From Thiocapsa rosea (GTDB lineage: Bacteria > Pseudomonadota > Gammaproteobacteria > Chromatiales > Chromatiaceae), in the NCBI RefSeq assembly GCF_003634315.1, contig NZ_RBXL01000001.1, forward strand, positions 5,746,501 to 5,810,500: DNA of 64,000 nucleotides. The letters run 5' to 3'. Positions 46,772-55,914 of the stretch are shown piece after piece. Position numbers and translations under genes: made by a program. How positions within the stretch are numbered: the first letter of the stretch is position 1; the number at the start of each line of letters is the position of its first letter. Below the pieces are notes generated by a model that saw only the letters and a program-made list of their open reading frames with translations, searched no databases and was not told the origin of the DNA.

Positions 46772-47419
46772 TCAGGCTCGCGTCGGCCGGCGGCCGTAAA
46801 CAAAAAACAGCAACCCGAATAGACCCGCGATATAACCCATTCCGCCGAGGATCTGTTGCAACCCGGTCTGTTCCTTGAGCTGAACGATCTCTCTTCGCAA
46901 GGGCTGGACCTCTTGCCTGACCGCCTCGGCGATCAGTGCGCGAAGCGCCTCGTTGGTCGGGCCGAGCGTTTCGGCGGATCCTTGAGGGGTGTCGGATGCA
47001 GACCCGCCTGCTAGTGGCGCGACCTCCTCGGGCGAGAGCCGGATCTCGGCCAGATGCCCGGCCCCGAGATCGGCGCGGACGGTCAGCGCGACCCCCTTGA
47101 TCGCCTCGCCCGCGAGCCCGCCTCCACGTTCATCTCCGGGCCGGCTCGGCGCGCTGAAGCGAAACAACCCGTCCTCGTCGGTTGCGGTCTCCCCGAGCTT
47201 GCGCAGCTCATGGTCGAAGACCTCGACCGGTGTGCCGGGCGGAGCCGGCTTCCCGTTGGAAAAGCCGATCTCACCGACGAGGTCGGTCCCTTCGACCCAC
47301 GCCGAGGCAACGACCTTATGCGCCTGAGCCGGTCCGCCGAGCAAGAGCCCGAACACGAGCCAGAACAGAGCAAGGATGGTCCAACCCCGACTGCAACGCC
47401 AACCCGGGCATTCAGGCAT
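46772..47419 (-). CDS. CbiL/NikL-like accessory subunit of cobalt/nickel transport
   Basis: 215 residues. N-terminal membrane/signal segment (TILALFWLVFGLLLGGPAQA) followed by AHKVVASAWVEG, a beta-rich periplasmic domain (EVFDHELRKLGETATDEDG), a helical linker with a predicted coiled coil, and one C-terminal helix (ILGGMGYIAGLFGLLFFVYG). This topology matches NikL/CbiL proteins that replace CbiN in some nickel/cobalt ECF systems. His residues after the signal may bind metal. The start at 47419 overlaps the end of cbiM by 8 bp. Confidence 0.78.
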   Translation of the reverse strand: MPECPGWRCSRGWTILALFWLVFGLLLGGPAQAHKVVASAWVEGTDLVGEIGFSNGKPAPPGTPVEVFDHELRKLGETATDEDGLFRFSAPSRPGDERGGGLAGEAIKGVALTVRADLGAGHLAEIRLSPEEVAPLAGGSASDTPQGSAETLGPTNEALRALIAEAVRQEVQPLRREIVQLKEQTGLQQILGGMGYIAGLFGLLFFVYGRRPTRA

Positions 47420-48044
47420 CGCCGCTCCGCACAACGGGCTCGTCGAAGACGCCGAACAGCTCCGGCTTCACCTGTCGGATGAGGGTCACGGCGGCGACGC
47501 AGAGCATCGCCTCGATCGCCATGATCGGAAGATGTGCGAAGAAGACCAGCTTGGCCGCCACCAGATAGTGTTGGCCGCTCAGGGTCAGGGCAAATGCCAC
47601 CAAGGCCGCGGTCATGGCGATCGCAAACCCGCCCGCGAGCCCGGCCCAAACAGCGGCGACCCCGATGCGCTCGGACCGGATCCCCGAGCGGCACAGATAG
47701 TGGACCGCAACCGCCGGCAGGGCGATCGCCAGCGTGTTGACCCCGAGCACCGTGATTCCGCCGAAGCCGAAAAAGACGGCTTGGAGCAGGAGACCGACGA
47801 AGAGGGCGGGAAAGGCCGCCCAACCGAGCACGATCCCGGCGAGCCCATTCATGATCAGATGGACGCTGGACGGGCCGATGGGCACATGGACCAAGGCCGC
47901 GACGAAGAAGGTCGCGCTCAGGACTCCCGCCGCCGGGATGCGCTCCATGTCCAGCTCCCGCAGACCTTTGGCGATTCCGGCCACGGCCAGAACCGCACCC
48001 CCGATGACAACGGGATGAGACAAGGCGCCGTCGACGATGTGCAT
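47412..48044 (-). CDS. cbiM: Cobalt/nickel ECF transporter substrate-binding subunit CbiM
   Basis: 210 residues beginning MHIVDGALSHPVV; the free N-terminal Met-His is the metal-binding hallmark of CbiM/NikM. Six to seven helices, with VHVPIGPSSVHLIMNGLAG containing the further conserved His. It determines substrate choice in the membrane. Cobalt is the likely cargo because a cobalamin riboswitch lies directly upstream. First gene of the four-gene operon. Confidence 0.93.
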   Translation of the reverse strand: MHIVDGALSHPVVIGGAVLAVAGIAKGLRELDMERIPAAGVLSATFFVAALVHVPIGPSSVHLIMNGLAGIVLGWAAFPALFVGLLLQAVFFGFGGITVLGVNTLAIALPAVAVHYLCRSGIRSERIGVAAVWAGLAGGFAIAMTAALVAFALTLSGQHYLVAAKLVFFAHLPIMAIEAMLCVAAVTLIRQVKPELFGVFDEPVVRSGDA

Positions 48045-48089
48045 ATAAACCTCTAAGGGATCGCCCGTCCCGTTGGTGAATGGGGGTTC

Positions 48090-48253
48090 GGCAGGTCTCC
48101 TGACTCGCGCGTCGTCGGCATCACCGGCCTTCCCGGGCCGTCATCCCTTGCGGATGACAGCGCCCAGTGGCGTCAGCGGTGGGCCTCGGCGCTTACAGTT
48201 GCGGGGACAGTCACGGAATCGGCCGCAGTCGGCGTGCCTCACCGTGTTCCCTT
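48090..48253 (-). promoter_or_regulatory. Cobalamin (B12) riboswitch
   Basis: Read on the minus strand, the conserved blocks come in the right order: an AAAGGGAACACGGTG opening, the strongly conserved TGTCCCCGCAACTGTAAGCG, GCCACTGGGCGC, GGGAAGGCCGGTGATG and the closing AGTCAGGAGACCTGCC at 48090-48105. The cbiM start lies about 45 bp downstream. Adenosylcobalamin binding should switch off cobalt uptake. The upstream edge abuts a palindromic element (48252-48318). Confidence 0.93.
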
Positions 48254-48318
48254 TAAACCGCGTTCGGAATGACCGGGCACAGGTGAGAACAACACCCGTC
48301 ATTCCTGATGCGGTTTAA
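48252..48318. repeat. TTAAACCGCG element, short type D
   Basis: 67 bp from TTTAAACCGCG to GCGGTTTAA with an inner hairpin made of GGAATGACCGGG and CCCGTCATTCC. It touches the 5' edge of the riboswitch, exactly where the cbiM promoter would be expected. Confidence 0.8.
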
Positions 48319-48343
48319 CCGCTCGTGACCCTGTCACGAGCGG
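48319..48343 (-). terminator. Hairpin behind V-ATPase subunit D
   Basis: CCGCTCGTGAC and its exact complement with a 3-base loop, 59 bp beyond the atpD stop. No T-run follows on the minus strand (the repeat element does), so it may be a terminator of the leftward V-ATPase operon or a stabilising hairpin. Confidence 0.6.
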
Positions 48344-48401
48344 AACCGAAGCGCGGAAGTCTAAACGAATGGCCTTGGCGCGATCAATGGCGACAGGCGG
48401 T

Positions 48402-49010
48402 TCAGACCCGAACCTGTCGCGCACGCACGACCTCTTCGCGCTCGAGCTCTTCGAGCGCGGACTCCACCGCACGCAGGGTGTCGTCGATCTCGGGGAGGAG
48501 GACGTCTTCGAGTGCGCGCGCGCGGCGGGCGGTGCGGGCGTAGTCGGCGCGCAGGCGTTGGAGATTGCCGACCATGGCGGCCAGACGGGCGATGCGCGGG
48601 ATCAGCACCTGGAAGGCTCGGCGACAGCGGTCGGCGTCCGGGCTGTCGGCGACGCTCGGCGGGGGTGATTGCGGCTGCCGATCGCTGTCGACCAGATCGT
48701 GCAGGGTCACGCCGAGGACGCGCCGCGGCGTGAGACGGCAATCGGTGTCGAGTGGCGGTGCCGGCGGGTGGATGGCGAGTCCTTCCAGGCCATGACGGGC
48801 GACAGCGCCTTGGAGTGCATCGGCGGCTTCGCGATAGTCGGCTCGAAAGGCGGCCAGCTCATGCTCGTAGCGGCCGAGCTCGGCGAGGATCTCGGCGGCG
48901 AGGATCAGCCGTTTCTCGTCGAGGAATCGATACCCTTCCCGCATCCCGGAGCGCTCTTCCTTGAGCTCGAGGAAGGCGCTGTGGGTCGGAACGATCGCGC
49001 GCTCGGTCAT
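48402..49010 (-). CDS. atpD: V-type ATPase subunit D, operon 1
   Basis: 202 residues from the ATG at 49010. N-terminus [20 protein letters not shown] and the central and C-terminal helices ([20 protein letters not shown]) fit the long antiparallel coiled coil of the central rotor stalk. It transmits rotation between the A3B3 head and the membrane ring. The start overlaps the subunit B stop as ATGA. Last gene of operon 1. Confidence 0.88.
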   Translation of the reverse strand: MTERAIVPTHSAFLELKEERSGMREGYRFLDEKRLILAAEILAELGRYEHELAAFRADYREAADALQGAVARHGLEGLAIHPPAPPLDTDCRLTPRRVLGVTLHDLVDSDRQPQSPPPSVADSPDADRCRRAFQVLIPRIARLAAMVGNLQRLRADYARTARRARALEDVLLPEIDDTLRAVESALEELEREEVVRARQVRV

Positions 49011-50422
49011 GAGACGGGTTCTCGGCGCGGGGATTGATCGAGCAAATGCTCGCGGATCTGACGGTCGTCGAGTCGGTGCAGCTCGCCCGCCGGTAAGCCG
49101 CGCAGGGCGGACCATCCGGCGGCCATGCTCTCCTCCAGGGTCCGCGCATCGACACCCTGATGGATCACCGTCTGCTCGAAGTCGTCGCCGAAGAGAAGCA
49201 GCTTGCGGTCGTCATCCGAGAGACCGTCCTCCCCGACCACACCGGCCAGCACCCGTGTCTGCCGGGCCTGGCTGTAACTGGCGTAGAGCTGCGCGGCGAG
49301 TGCCGGATGATCGGCATGGGTGCGTCCCGTGCCGATGCCGTCCTTCATCAGACGCGACAGACTCGGCAGCAAGCGGATCGGCGGATAGATGTCGCGCCGG
49401 TGCAGATCCCGATCGAGCACGATCTGACCCTCGGTGATGTAGCCCGTGAGATCCGGGATGGGGTGAGTGATGTCGTCGTTGGGCATGGTCAGGATGGGGA
49501 CCTGCGTGACCGAGCCCGGTTTTCCGCGGATGCGACCGGCGCGCTCGTAGAGGGTTGCCAGATCCGAGTACATGTAGCCCGGATAGCCCTTCCGGCTGGG
49601 GACCTCGCCGCGGCTCGCCGAGACCTCTCGCAGGGCCTCGCAGTAGTTGGTGAGATCGGTCAGGATCACCAAGACATGCATGCCTTCGACGAACGCCAAG
49701 TACTCCGCGGCGGTTAAGGCGAAGCGGGGGGCGAGCAGACGCTGCGCGCTCGAATCGCTGGCCAGGTTGAGAAAGAGCACGGTGCGGGCGAGCGCCCCGC
49801 TCTTCTCCATCTCCTCGCGAAAGAACTCGGCGCTGTCGTGCGGGATGCCGATGCCGGCGAAGACGATGGCGAACCCTTCAGCCTCTTGCGCATCTCCCGG
49901 CAGGCGCGCGTTGCAGGCAATGTCAACAGCGATGCGGTCATGGGGGAGCCCGCCGCCCGAGAAGAGCGGCAACTTTTGGCCGCGCACCAGGCTGTTCATG
50001 AGATCGATCGCCGTGAAACCGGTCTCGAGAAATTCGCTCGGCGCCACGCGTGCGGTGGGCTTGATCGGCAGACCCTCGACCCGGTAGGCGTGCTCGGCCG
50101 CGAGCGGCGGTCCGCCGTCGAGCGGTTTGCCGATGCCGTTGAAGACCCGCCCGAGCAGCCCCGGACCGACATGGAACCGCAACGGCTCGCCGAAGAAGCG
50201 TACCCGCGTGCCCTGCAGGGCAAGCCCGGCGGTGTCGTCGAGCATCTCGACCGTGATGGTGTCCTCGTCCAAGGCCGCGATGCGCCCGAGACGCACCGAG
50301 CCGTCCGTGCCCTCCACCTCGACCGCCTCGTTCAAACCCACGTCGAGGCTGCGGCTCAAGAACAACAGCGGACCCTCGGCACGGTTGGCGATCTCCTCTC
50401 CGATGAGTCTGGCGTATGTCAT
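49007..50422 (-). CDS. atpB: V-type ATPase subunit B, operon 1
   Basis: 471 residues from the ATG at 50422. A large upstream in-frame extension through the repeat arrays was rejected because it reads only heptamer repeats. Typical B-subunit sequence: [37 protein letters not shown] (no functional P-loop, as expected for the non-catalytic subunit), [38 protein letters not shown] and [20 protein letters not shown]. It alternates with subunit A in the head. The operon link to atpA is interrupted by 2.4 kb of repeats and an IS. Confidence 0.93.
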   Translation of the reverse strand: MTYARLIGEEIANRAEGPLLFLSRSLDVGLNEAVEVEGTDGSVRLGRIAALDEDTITVEMLDDTAGLALQGTRVRFFGEPLRFHVGPGLLGRVFNGIGKPLDGGPPLAAEHAYRVEGLPIKPTARVAPSEFLETGFTAIDLMNSLVRGQKLPLFSGGGLPHDRIAVDIACNARLPGDAQEAEGFAIVFAGIGIPHDSAEFFREEMEKSGALARTVLFLNLASDSSAQRLLAPRFALTAAEYLAFVEGMHVLVILTDLTNYCEALREVSASRGEVPSRKGYPGYMYSDLATLYERAGRIRGKPGSVTQVPILTMPNDDITHPIPDLTGYITEGQIVLDRDLHRRDIYPPIRLLPSLSRLMKDGIGTGRTHADHPALAAQLYASYSQARQTRVLAGVVGEDGLSDDDRKLLLFGDDFEQTVIHQGVDARTLEESMAAGWSALRGLPAGELHRLDDRQIREHLLDQSPRREPVS

Positions 50423-50578
50423 TGGCGTACCTGCTTGGGTGGGATGGGTGCGGGAGGTTCCTGCCTCCTGCTTCCTGCTTCCTGCTTCCTGCTTCCTGCT
50501 TCCTGCTTCCTGCCTTCTGCTTCCTGCCTCCTGCTTCCTGCTTCCTGCCTCCTGCCTCCTGCCTCCTGCTTCCTGCCA

Positions 50579-50748
50579 ACTCGCTCCCACGCTCCGCGTG
50601 GGAGTGTAGACCCGACGCTCTGCGTCGCGGGGCGGGGCGGTACCGGTCGCGGATCGGCGCCGTGACGGACCGCCGGCGGTGCGCATCGACCTGCGGCAGG
50701 GACGCGGAGCGTCCCGGCGACACTCCCACGCGGAGCGTGGGAGCGAGT
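50579..50748. repeat. 170-bp inverted-end element, copy 1
   Basis: Begins ACTCGCTCCCACGCTCCGCG and ends with the exact reverse complement over 28 bp. Each end is itself palindromic (CCCACGCTCCGCGTGGG). The core contains GACGCTCTGCGTCGCGG. It has no open reading frame of note, so it is MITE-like. Confidence 0.88.
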
Positions 50749-50874
50749 ACGGCTCCTGCTTCCTGCCTCCTGCCTCCTGCCTCCTGCCTCCTGCCTCCTG
50801 CCTCCTGCCTCCTGCTTCCTGCTTCCTGCTTCCTGCCTCCTGCTTCCTGCGTCCTGCCTCCTGCTTCCTGCCCA

Positions 50875-51044
50875 ACTCGCTCCCACGCTCCGCGTGGGAG
50901 TGTAGACCCGACGCTCTGCGTCGCGGGGCGGGGCGGTACCGGTCGCGGATCGGCGCCGTGACGGACCGCCGGCGGTGCGCATCGACCTGCGGCAGGGACG
51001 CGGAGCGTCCCGGCGACACTCCCACGCGGAGCGTGGGAGCGAGT
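50875..51044. repeat. 170-bp inverted-end element, copy 2
   Basis: Same length and apparently identical sequence to copy 1 at 50579-50748, also embedded in the heptamer arrays, 126 bp further on. Identity suggests a recent tandem duplication of array plus element rather than two insertions. Confidence 0.88.
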
Positions 51045-51169
51045 ACGGCTCCTGCCTCCTGCCTCCTGCTTCCTGCTTCCTGCTTCCTGCCTCCTGCCTC
51101 CTGCTTCCTGCTTCCTGCTTCCTGCTTCCTGCTTCCTGCCTCCTGCTTCCTGCTTCCTGCTATCAGCCT

Positions 51170-52765
51170 TAACCAACTGAAGTTTCCCGTCTTCCTCAGG
51201 CGACCAGCCGCATGACTGCAACGATGAGGGGATTTCGGGTGCCTTGGCCGGGATCGTCGCAGTCGACCCCGAAACCCACGTCGGCGAGATCATGTGCAAG
51301 CGCTCGGCGCACATCGGCGAAGGCATATTCGGTCCGACGCGCAGCGGCGTAGCGCCGTGCGGGGGCTTGCTCCAAGCTGGCCGCGTAGATCCAGGTAATG
51401 GTGGTGGCCACCATACAGAAGTGCAGATGGTTGGTGACCGCATCGGGATTGCGGGTCTGCGTCTGGGCACTGCCGATCTCCTGCTTGATTTCCCTGAATC
51501 CGGCTTCTATTTTCCAGCGCGCGCCATAGATTTCAATCATTTGTTCAACGGATAGGGTCAGGTCGGTGGTCACCAGTGCGATCCATTGGGTACGCCGGTA
51601 GACCCACACCACGCGCACCTGGCAGCGCAGGGACTTGAGCATCACCACCTGCTCGGCGGCCACCACGTCGCGAACCCGCCCGTAGAGGTTGAGGGAATAA
51701 GTCCGCGCGGTGGCCCGCAGTGCGGTCTGCATCGCCTTGACACTGCCCAGACGCTCCCCGTACTTGCGGGGTCGTCCGGCGCGTCCCGGCACGGCCACCG
51801 GCAGATCGTGGAGCACCGCGTTCACGCGCAGGCGCGAGAGCAGATGGGCACGGGAGCCGAGCGCCCGGCGCAACGGTTTGAGCAAGCCGTTGTTGCCGAA
51901 CCAGCTGTCGGTGACCACCAGGATCGGCGCCCGCGGAAAGACCCCGGCGAAGCTCTGGATCAGGCGCACGGCTTGGGTGAACTTGGTCTCGAAGGTGAGC
52001 ACCCGACCGCGGATGCGCACGCTGCGCAGCGCCAGGGTCGCCCTGCGCAGGTAAAAGGCGAAGGCCAACGGCAGGCAACACCAGCGCCCGTGAATGACCT
52101 TCAGCAGTCCGAGCGTGACGATGGTCTGCGCCCACGGAAACGAGCTCTGATTGGTCTTGGCGGCATGGTCGAAGCTGCGCTGGCAGGCAAACACCTTGGT
52201 GCCGGTCTTCGGATTGATCGAGTCGTCCAGCACCACCAGCAGGCGCCCGTCGGTGAGGGGGTCGGGGATCGCCCGCCAGAGCACCGCCCAGATCCGCGTC
52301 CACGGCAGCTTCACCGAGGCCATGAAGGTGTAGTACCTGGCCTCGCCGATCACCACGCCGAAGAGCGTGGCGATGGTGCGCAGCAGGTTGGAGGTACGCG
52401 AGGCGGTGATCGGCAACAGGATCGCCTGCAGCGTGAGAATGAACCAGCGGGCGCGTTCTCGGCCGTGGTCGGAGTTCGGAAAAAGGCCCTGGAATTGAAT
52501 GGCGAGTGCGGGTAGGATCGACATCGAATGCGGCTCGTATTTGGCGTCTAATCATTGGCTTAGGCACCTTTCATTATACGCTTGCGCGAGCCCGCATTCA
52601 TCTTCAACTGCTTGTTTATTCACCGAATCGTCCGCGTTTTTCACACGCGTTTGGTCATCGTGGCAGCTTGGATTTCGTCAATAAGCTTTCACTAATATGC
52701 GCGCATATTCGTGGTTGCTTATATTATGATATGGCTGTATGAAACTGAGAAACTTCAGTTAACCA
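51170..52765. mobile_element. Insertion sequence with 6-bp target duplication between atpA and atpB
   Basis: Element 51176-52759 (1,584 bp). Terminal inverted repeats begin ACTGAAGTTTC at both ends. The direct repeat TAACCA flanks it at 51170-51175 and 52760-52765. One transposase gene reads leftward, the same direction as the ATPase operon. The AT-rich 230 bp between the right end and the transposase start probably carries its promoter. It sits within the repeat-filled gap of the V-ATPase operon. Confidence 0.88.
51196..52524 (-). CDS. DDE transposase (IS4/IS701-like)
   Basis: 442 residues from the ATG at 52524. Catalytic triad: Asp in [14 protein letters not shown], Asp in [12 protein letters not shown], and Glu in [20 protein letters not shown]. 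Basic linker [13 protein letters not shown]. The frame is complete and ends 20 bp inside the left terminal repeat. It differs clearly from the transposase at 967-2352, so two unrelated elements have hit this window. Confidence 0.85.
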   Translation of the reverse strand: MSILPALAIQFQGLFPNSDHGRERARWFILTLQAILLPITASRTSNLLRTIATLFGVVIGEARYYTFMASVKLPWTRIWAVLWRAIPDPLTDGRLLVVLDDSINPKTGTKVFACQRSFDHAAKTNQSSFPWAQTIVTLGLLKVIHGRWCCLPLAFAFYLRRATLALRSVRIRGRVLTFETKFTQAVRLIQSFAGVFPRAPILVVTDSWFGNNGLLKPLRRALGSRAHLLSRLRVNAVLHDLPVAVPGRAGRPRKYGERLGSVKAMQTALRATARTYSLNLYGRVRDVVAAEQVVMLKSLRCQVRVVWVYRRTQWIALVTTDLTLSVEQMIEIYGARWKIEAGFREIKQEIGSAQTQTRNPDAVTNHLHFCMVATTITWIYAASLEQAPARRYAAARRTEYAFADVRRALAHDLADVGFGVDCDDPGQGTRNPLIVAVMRLVA

Positions 52766-52773
52766 ATTCCCTT

Positions 52774-52842
52774 GCGGTTGGCGGTTGGCGGTTGGCGGTT
52801 GGCGGCTGGTGGCTGGCGGCAGGCGGCAGGCGGCTGGCGGCT
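52774..52842. repeat. Second heptanucleotide array (GGTTGGC/GGCTGGC)
   Basis: About ten units of a different 7-bp word, GGTTGGC drifting to GGCTGGC and GGCAGGC. It begins 8 bp beyond the IS target duplication and ends 5 bp past the atpA stop. Before the IS arrived it adjoined the TTCCTGC arrays. Confidence 0.9.
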
Positions 52843-52847
52843 CGAAC

Positions 52848-54611
52848 CTACCCCCCTCCCCCATCCCGCGCCTCGTTGATCAGCCTCCGAATCGTGCCCG
52901 TCAGTTCCTGATCGAGGGCGGAGAAGGTCTCCCAGTCGCCCTCTTCGATCTCCTCGCCCATGCGCAGGAGGCGACGGAAGATGGGTTGATCGCGGATCGC
53001 CTCGGGGGCGACGCCGGCGTCGAGCAGGCGTTCGGAGCCTTCGATGAAGCTGCCGATCAGGCGCATCATGACGGCTTGGCGCGACGGGCTGGCGTAGCGA
53101 TCGTTCATGGAATAGGCGGACTGGCGCAGGAAGCACTCGTTGACCAGCTGGGCGCAGATAAGCACGAGCCGCTGGCGCGCGGGCATGGCGTCGCGTCCGA
53201 TGATGCGGGCCATGCGCTCCAAACGGGCCTCGTCCTCCAAGAGCGTCAGGAAGCGTCGACGCAGCTCCTGCCAGCGCGTACATCCGGTGTTGTGCCACCA
53301 ACGCGCGAGGTTTCCGGCGACCAGACTGTAGGACTGCAGAGGGTGGATCGCCGGGTAGAAGCGCGCCTGCGCCCGTTTGGCGTCGAGGCCCCAAAGCGAG
53401 CCGACATAGCGTCTGGTGTGCGTGGTCACGGGCTCGGAGAAGTCGCCCGAGGGCGGACTGACCGCACCAAGCAGCGTAACCGATCCGGTCTCCCCGCCCA
53501 GCGTGCGCACCCGCGCGGCGCGCTCGTAGAAATCGGCCAAGCGACTGCTCAGATAGGCCGGGTAGCCGGCCTCGCCGGGCAGCTCGCCGAGCCGGCCGGA
53601 GACCTCGCGCAGGGCCTCGGCCCAGCGGCTGGTGGAGTCCGCCATCAGGGTGACGTTCATGCCCTGGTCACGGAAATACTCGGCCACCGTGATGCCGGTG
53701 TAGATGCTGGCCTCGCGTGCGGAAACGGGCATGTTCGAGGTGTTGGCGATGACGACGGTGCGTTCGAGCAAGGGACGTCCGCTGCGCGGATCTTCCAGCT
53801 CGGTGAACTCGGCGAGCAAGCCGGCCATCTCGTTGCCGCGCTCGCCGCAACCGACATAGACGATGACATCGGCGTTGCACCACTTGCCGACGGTCTCGAG
53901 CAAGACCGTCTTGCCTGTGCCGAAACCGCCCGGAATGGCTCCGGTGCCGCCGCGCGCGACCGGGAACAGACAGTCGATGACACGCTGCCCGGTCAACATG
54001 GGCTCGTCCGAAGGCAGTCGCGCCTGCACGGGTCGCGGCACCCGCACCGGCCACGCGTGGGTCATGGCGACCTGAAGGTGCCGACCATCGGCGGCGTCGA
54101 TCCAGCAGATCGGCTGGTCGTCCGCATACTCGCCGGCGTCCGCGATGGCGGTGACGCGCCCGCCCGGCAGATCCGCAGGCACCAGGCAGCGCTGCGCGAT
54201 GCCGGTCCCGTTCGCGACCTCGCCGATCGCAGCACCAGGCATCAGGGTCTTGCCGACGCACACGCTCGGGGTGAAGTGGAACCGCCGGGCGGCCTGTACC
54301 TGCATCCCCGGCGTGACGTAGGGATCGGCGATGTCCGCGATGGGACGCAGCAGTCCGTCGAAGATCCCGGCAAGAATCGCCGGCCCGAGACGGATCGACA
54401 GGAGCCGACCGGAGCCCGTGACCTCGATCCCGGGGCGCAGGCCGCTGGTGTCCTCGTAGAGCTGGACGGTGATCTCGTCGCGGGCGATCCGGATCACCTC
54501 GCCGAGCAGCGCCTGATCACCGACGGTGACCGACTCGCGCAGACGGAAAGCCCCGTCGGGGCGTGCCCGCAGGACAGGGCCGCTGATCCAGGTGGTTTGC
54601 GCCGTGCTCAT
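52848..54611 (-). CDS. atpA: V-type ATPase catalytic subunit A, operon 1
   Basis: 587 residues. N-terminal barrel with GEVIRIARDEITVQLYEDTS, the bulge domain typical of A subunits (about 115-195), Walker A GGFGTGKT (228-235), VGCGERGNE with the catalytic Glu (257-261), LMADSTSRWAEALREVSGRL and the C-terminal helical domain. It hydrolyses or makes ATP at the A/B interface. The stop is followed 5 bp later by a heptamer array and the IS, so transcription into atpB and atpD may be weakened. Confidence 0.94.
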   Translation of the reverse strand: MSTAQTTWISGPVLRARPDGAFRLRESVTVGDQALLGEVIRIARDEITVQLYEDTSGLRPGIEVTGSGRLLSIRLGPAILAGIFDGLLRPIADIADPYVTPGMQVQAARRFHFTPSVCVGKTLMPGAAIGEVANGTGIAQRCLVPADLPGGRVTAIADAGEYADDQPICWIDAADGRHLQVAMTHAWPVRVPRPVQARLPSDEPMLTGQRVIDCLFPVARGGTGAIPGGFGTGKTVLLETVGKWCNADVIVYVGCGERGNEMAGLLAEFTELEDPRSGRPLLERTVVIANTSNMPVSAREASIYTGITVAEYFRDQGMNVTLMADSTSRWAEALREVSGRLGELPGEAGYPAYLSSRLADFYERAARVRTLGGETGSVTLLGAVSPPSGDFSEPVTTHTRRYVGSLWGLDAKRAQARFYPAIHPLQSYSLVAGNLARWWHNTGCTRWQELRRRFLTLLEDEARLERMARIIGRDAMPARQRLVLICAQLVNECFLRQSAYSMNDRYASPSRQAVMMRLIGSFIEGSERLLDAGVAPEAIRDQPIFRRLLRMGEEIEEGDWETFSALDQELTGTIRRLINEARDGGGG

Positions 54612-55237
54612 GTCTCGCCCCCCGCATCTGTCGGATGCCGTGCCAACACCGCCAACAGGCGCGCTTCCAACCGTCGGCGGTCACGCAGCAGACCCTCGAG
54701 GCTCGCATCCAGAACCGCGCCCTGCGCTTCGATAACGAGGCCGGCAGACACGGCGCCATCGGCCCGAAAATGCGGCGCCTGACCCAGCGCCCGGGTCAGC
54801 TCGGCCTCGAACGCTCCCCATTCGGCCGCGGACCACTCGGGCGGGTGGCGCACCGTCCAAAGGCCGAGCGGGAGCCGTCGCCGCGCCTGAGCGATGGCAT
54901 CCCTGGCCCAGATATCGCGGGTTTCTTGATGCGCCCAGCGCCGGCTCAGCGCCTCGTGCAGACGCGGCCACGCCAGCTCCAGGAGTCGCGCATTGGCCCG
55001 ATCTCCGCTCGCGCGCAGACGGGTGTCGTGCTCGGCGCGTGCGGCGTGGAGACGGGATCGCGCATTCGCCCGTTCCGAGGCCACGCGCTCGTGAAGCTGC
55101 GCGCGTGCGCGTCGATAGGCAGTGGCGAGAAGGGTCTTCGCCTCGGCGCGCGCCGTCTCCAAAAGCGCACGACACTCCGCGTCCCGATACTCCTCGATCA
55201 GGTGCAGCAAACCACGTTCGCGCTCCTCGAGCTTCAT
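54608..55237 (-). CDS. atpE: V-type ATPase subunit E, operon 1
   Basis: 209 residues. Long charged N-terminal helix (ERERGLLHLIEEYRDAECRA) and a globular C-terminal part (LVIEAQGAVLDASLEGLLRD), the form of the peripheral-stalk E subunit, which pairs with the G/H-type helix protein. The stop overlaps the start of atpA by 4 bp and the start overlaps atpF by 4 bp. Sequence is divergent; the call rests on motif, length and position. Confidence 0.8.
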   Translation of the reverse strand: MKLEERERGLLHLIEEYRDAECRALLETARAEAKTLLATAYRRARAQLHERVASERANARSRLHAARAEHDTRLRASGDRANARLLELAWPRLHEALSRRWAHQETRDIWARDAIAQARRRLPLGLWTVRHPPEWSAAEWGAFEAELTRALGQAPHFRADGAVSAGLVIEAQGAVLDASLEGLLRDRRRLEARLLAVLARHPTDAGGET

Positions 55238-55530
55238 TCGGCCATCCCCAAATGGCGCCGCACCTCGGCAACGAGATCCGGCGCCGCAACACGGTTGCGC
55301 ACGTCCGGGATCACCAAGACCAGCGGCCAGGTCGCCGACTCCGCGTCTCTCAACAGATCGGGCGGCAACGCGGCCGCGACCTCGGCGGTCACGACGATGA
55401 CACGGGCCTCCTCGCGCAGCCGTTGAAAGAGCGCACGCACCTCCGACGGCTCAGGGCAATGGACCTCGACCCCCGCGAGCCGGAACCCGAGCCCGCTGAC
55501 CTCGTCGCCCAGAAAGACGCAGGCGGCCAT
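55234..55530 (-). CDS. atpF: V-type ATPase subunit F, operon 1
   Basis: 98 residues. Begins ACVFLGDEVSGLGFRLAGVE, the conserved start of the Rossmann-like F subunit (usually GDxxTVxGFRLAG), and has ARVIVVTAEVAAAL and LVLVIPD. Part of the central stalk, modulating rotation. Lies between atpK and atpE, overlapping the latter. Confidence 0.85.
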   Translation of the reverse strand: MAACVFLGDEVSGLGFRLAGVEVHCPEPSEVRALFQRLREEARVIVVTAEVAAALPPDLLRDAESATWPLVLVIPDVRNRVAAPDLVAEVRRHLGMAE

Positions 55531-55543
55531 GACGATGTGCCCC

Positions 55544-55900
55544 TCAACCGAGCCGATTGAGGATCAACACCGAGATGATGAGGCCGTAGATGGCGATGCC
55601 TTCGGCGAGCCCGACCAGGATGACCATCCGCCCGAACAGCTCGGGCTTCTCGGCCAAGGCACCGACGGCCGCGGCACCGATGGTCGCGACCGCGTAGGCC
55701 GCGGCGACCGAGCCCACCATGGTCGCAAGAGCGGCCGCCAGGTATCCCCAGCGCAGCACATCCGGGTGGATCGGCATCACCTCGGGCGCGACGACCTCGG
55801 AGGCGATCGCACCCGGCTGCCAGAGCAGCAGGCTGGAGATCCCGGCGAGCAGGGCGACGCCCAGCACCATCACACCGGCGAACAGGATTTGTCGATTCAT
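55544..55900 (-). CDS. atpK: V-type ATPase proteolipid c subunit, operon 1
   Basis: 118 residues. An N-terminal signal-like helix (ILFAGVMVLGVALLAGISSLLLW), then one c-type hairpin: AAAYAVATIGAAAVGALAEKPE and MVILVGLAEGIAIYGLIISVLIL with the ion-binding E100. There is a single hairpin per chain, unlike the doubled eukaryotic form. The helix lacks the Gln/Thr ligands of sodium-type rings, so proton use is likely. A good ribosome binding site (AAGGAG, complement of CTCCTTG) lies upstream, next to a palindromic element. Confidence 0.9.
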   Translation of the reverse strand: MNRQILFAGVMVLGVALLAGISSLLLWQPGAIASEVVAPEVMPIHPDVLRWGYLAAALATMVGSVAAAYAVATIGAAAVGALAEKPELFGRMVILVGLAEGIAIYGLIISVLILNRLG

Positions 55901-55914
55901 GACTTCACTCCTTG

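Larger units (their letters stand above)
50461..51161. repeat. Heptanucleotide arrays (TTCCTGC/CTCCTGC) broken by two 170-bp elements
   Basis: Three arrays of a 7-bp unit, TTCCTGC or CTCCTGC, at about 50461-50577, 50752-50872 and 51048-51161, each some 16-17 units long. They are separated by the two identical 170-bp elements. Because 7 is not a multiple of 3, every frame stays open and encodes spurious repeats such as KQEAGSR. Confidence 0.93.

Noticed and set aside
50423-51025. In-frame N-terminal extension of V-ATPase subunit B
   Set aside because: Reads only repeat-derived sequence; the conserved protein starts at the ATG at 50422.
50461-51161. Possible CRISPR array
   Set aside because: Units are contiguous 7-mers without spacers, and the two 170-bp copies are identical. 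No cas genes are present.
49938-51470. 510-codon minus-strand frame rich in KQEAGSR repeats
   Set aside because: Produced by the 7-bp arrays, which keep all frames open. It crosses the two 170-bp elements and has no start signal.
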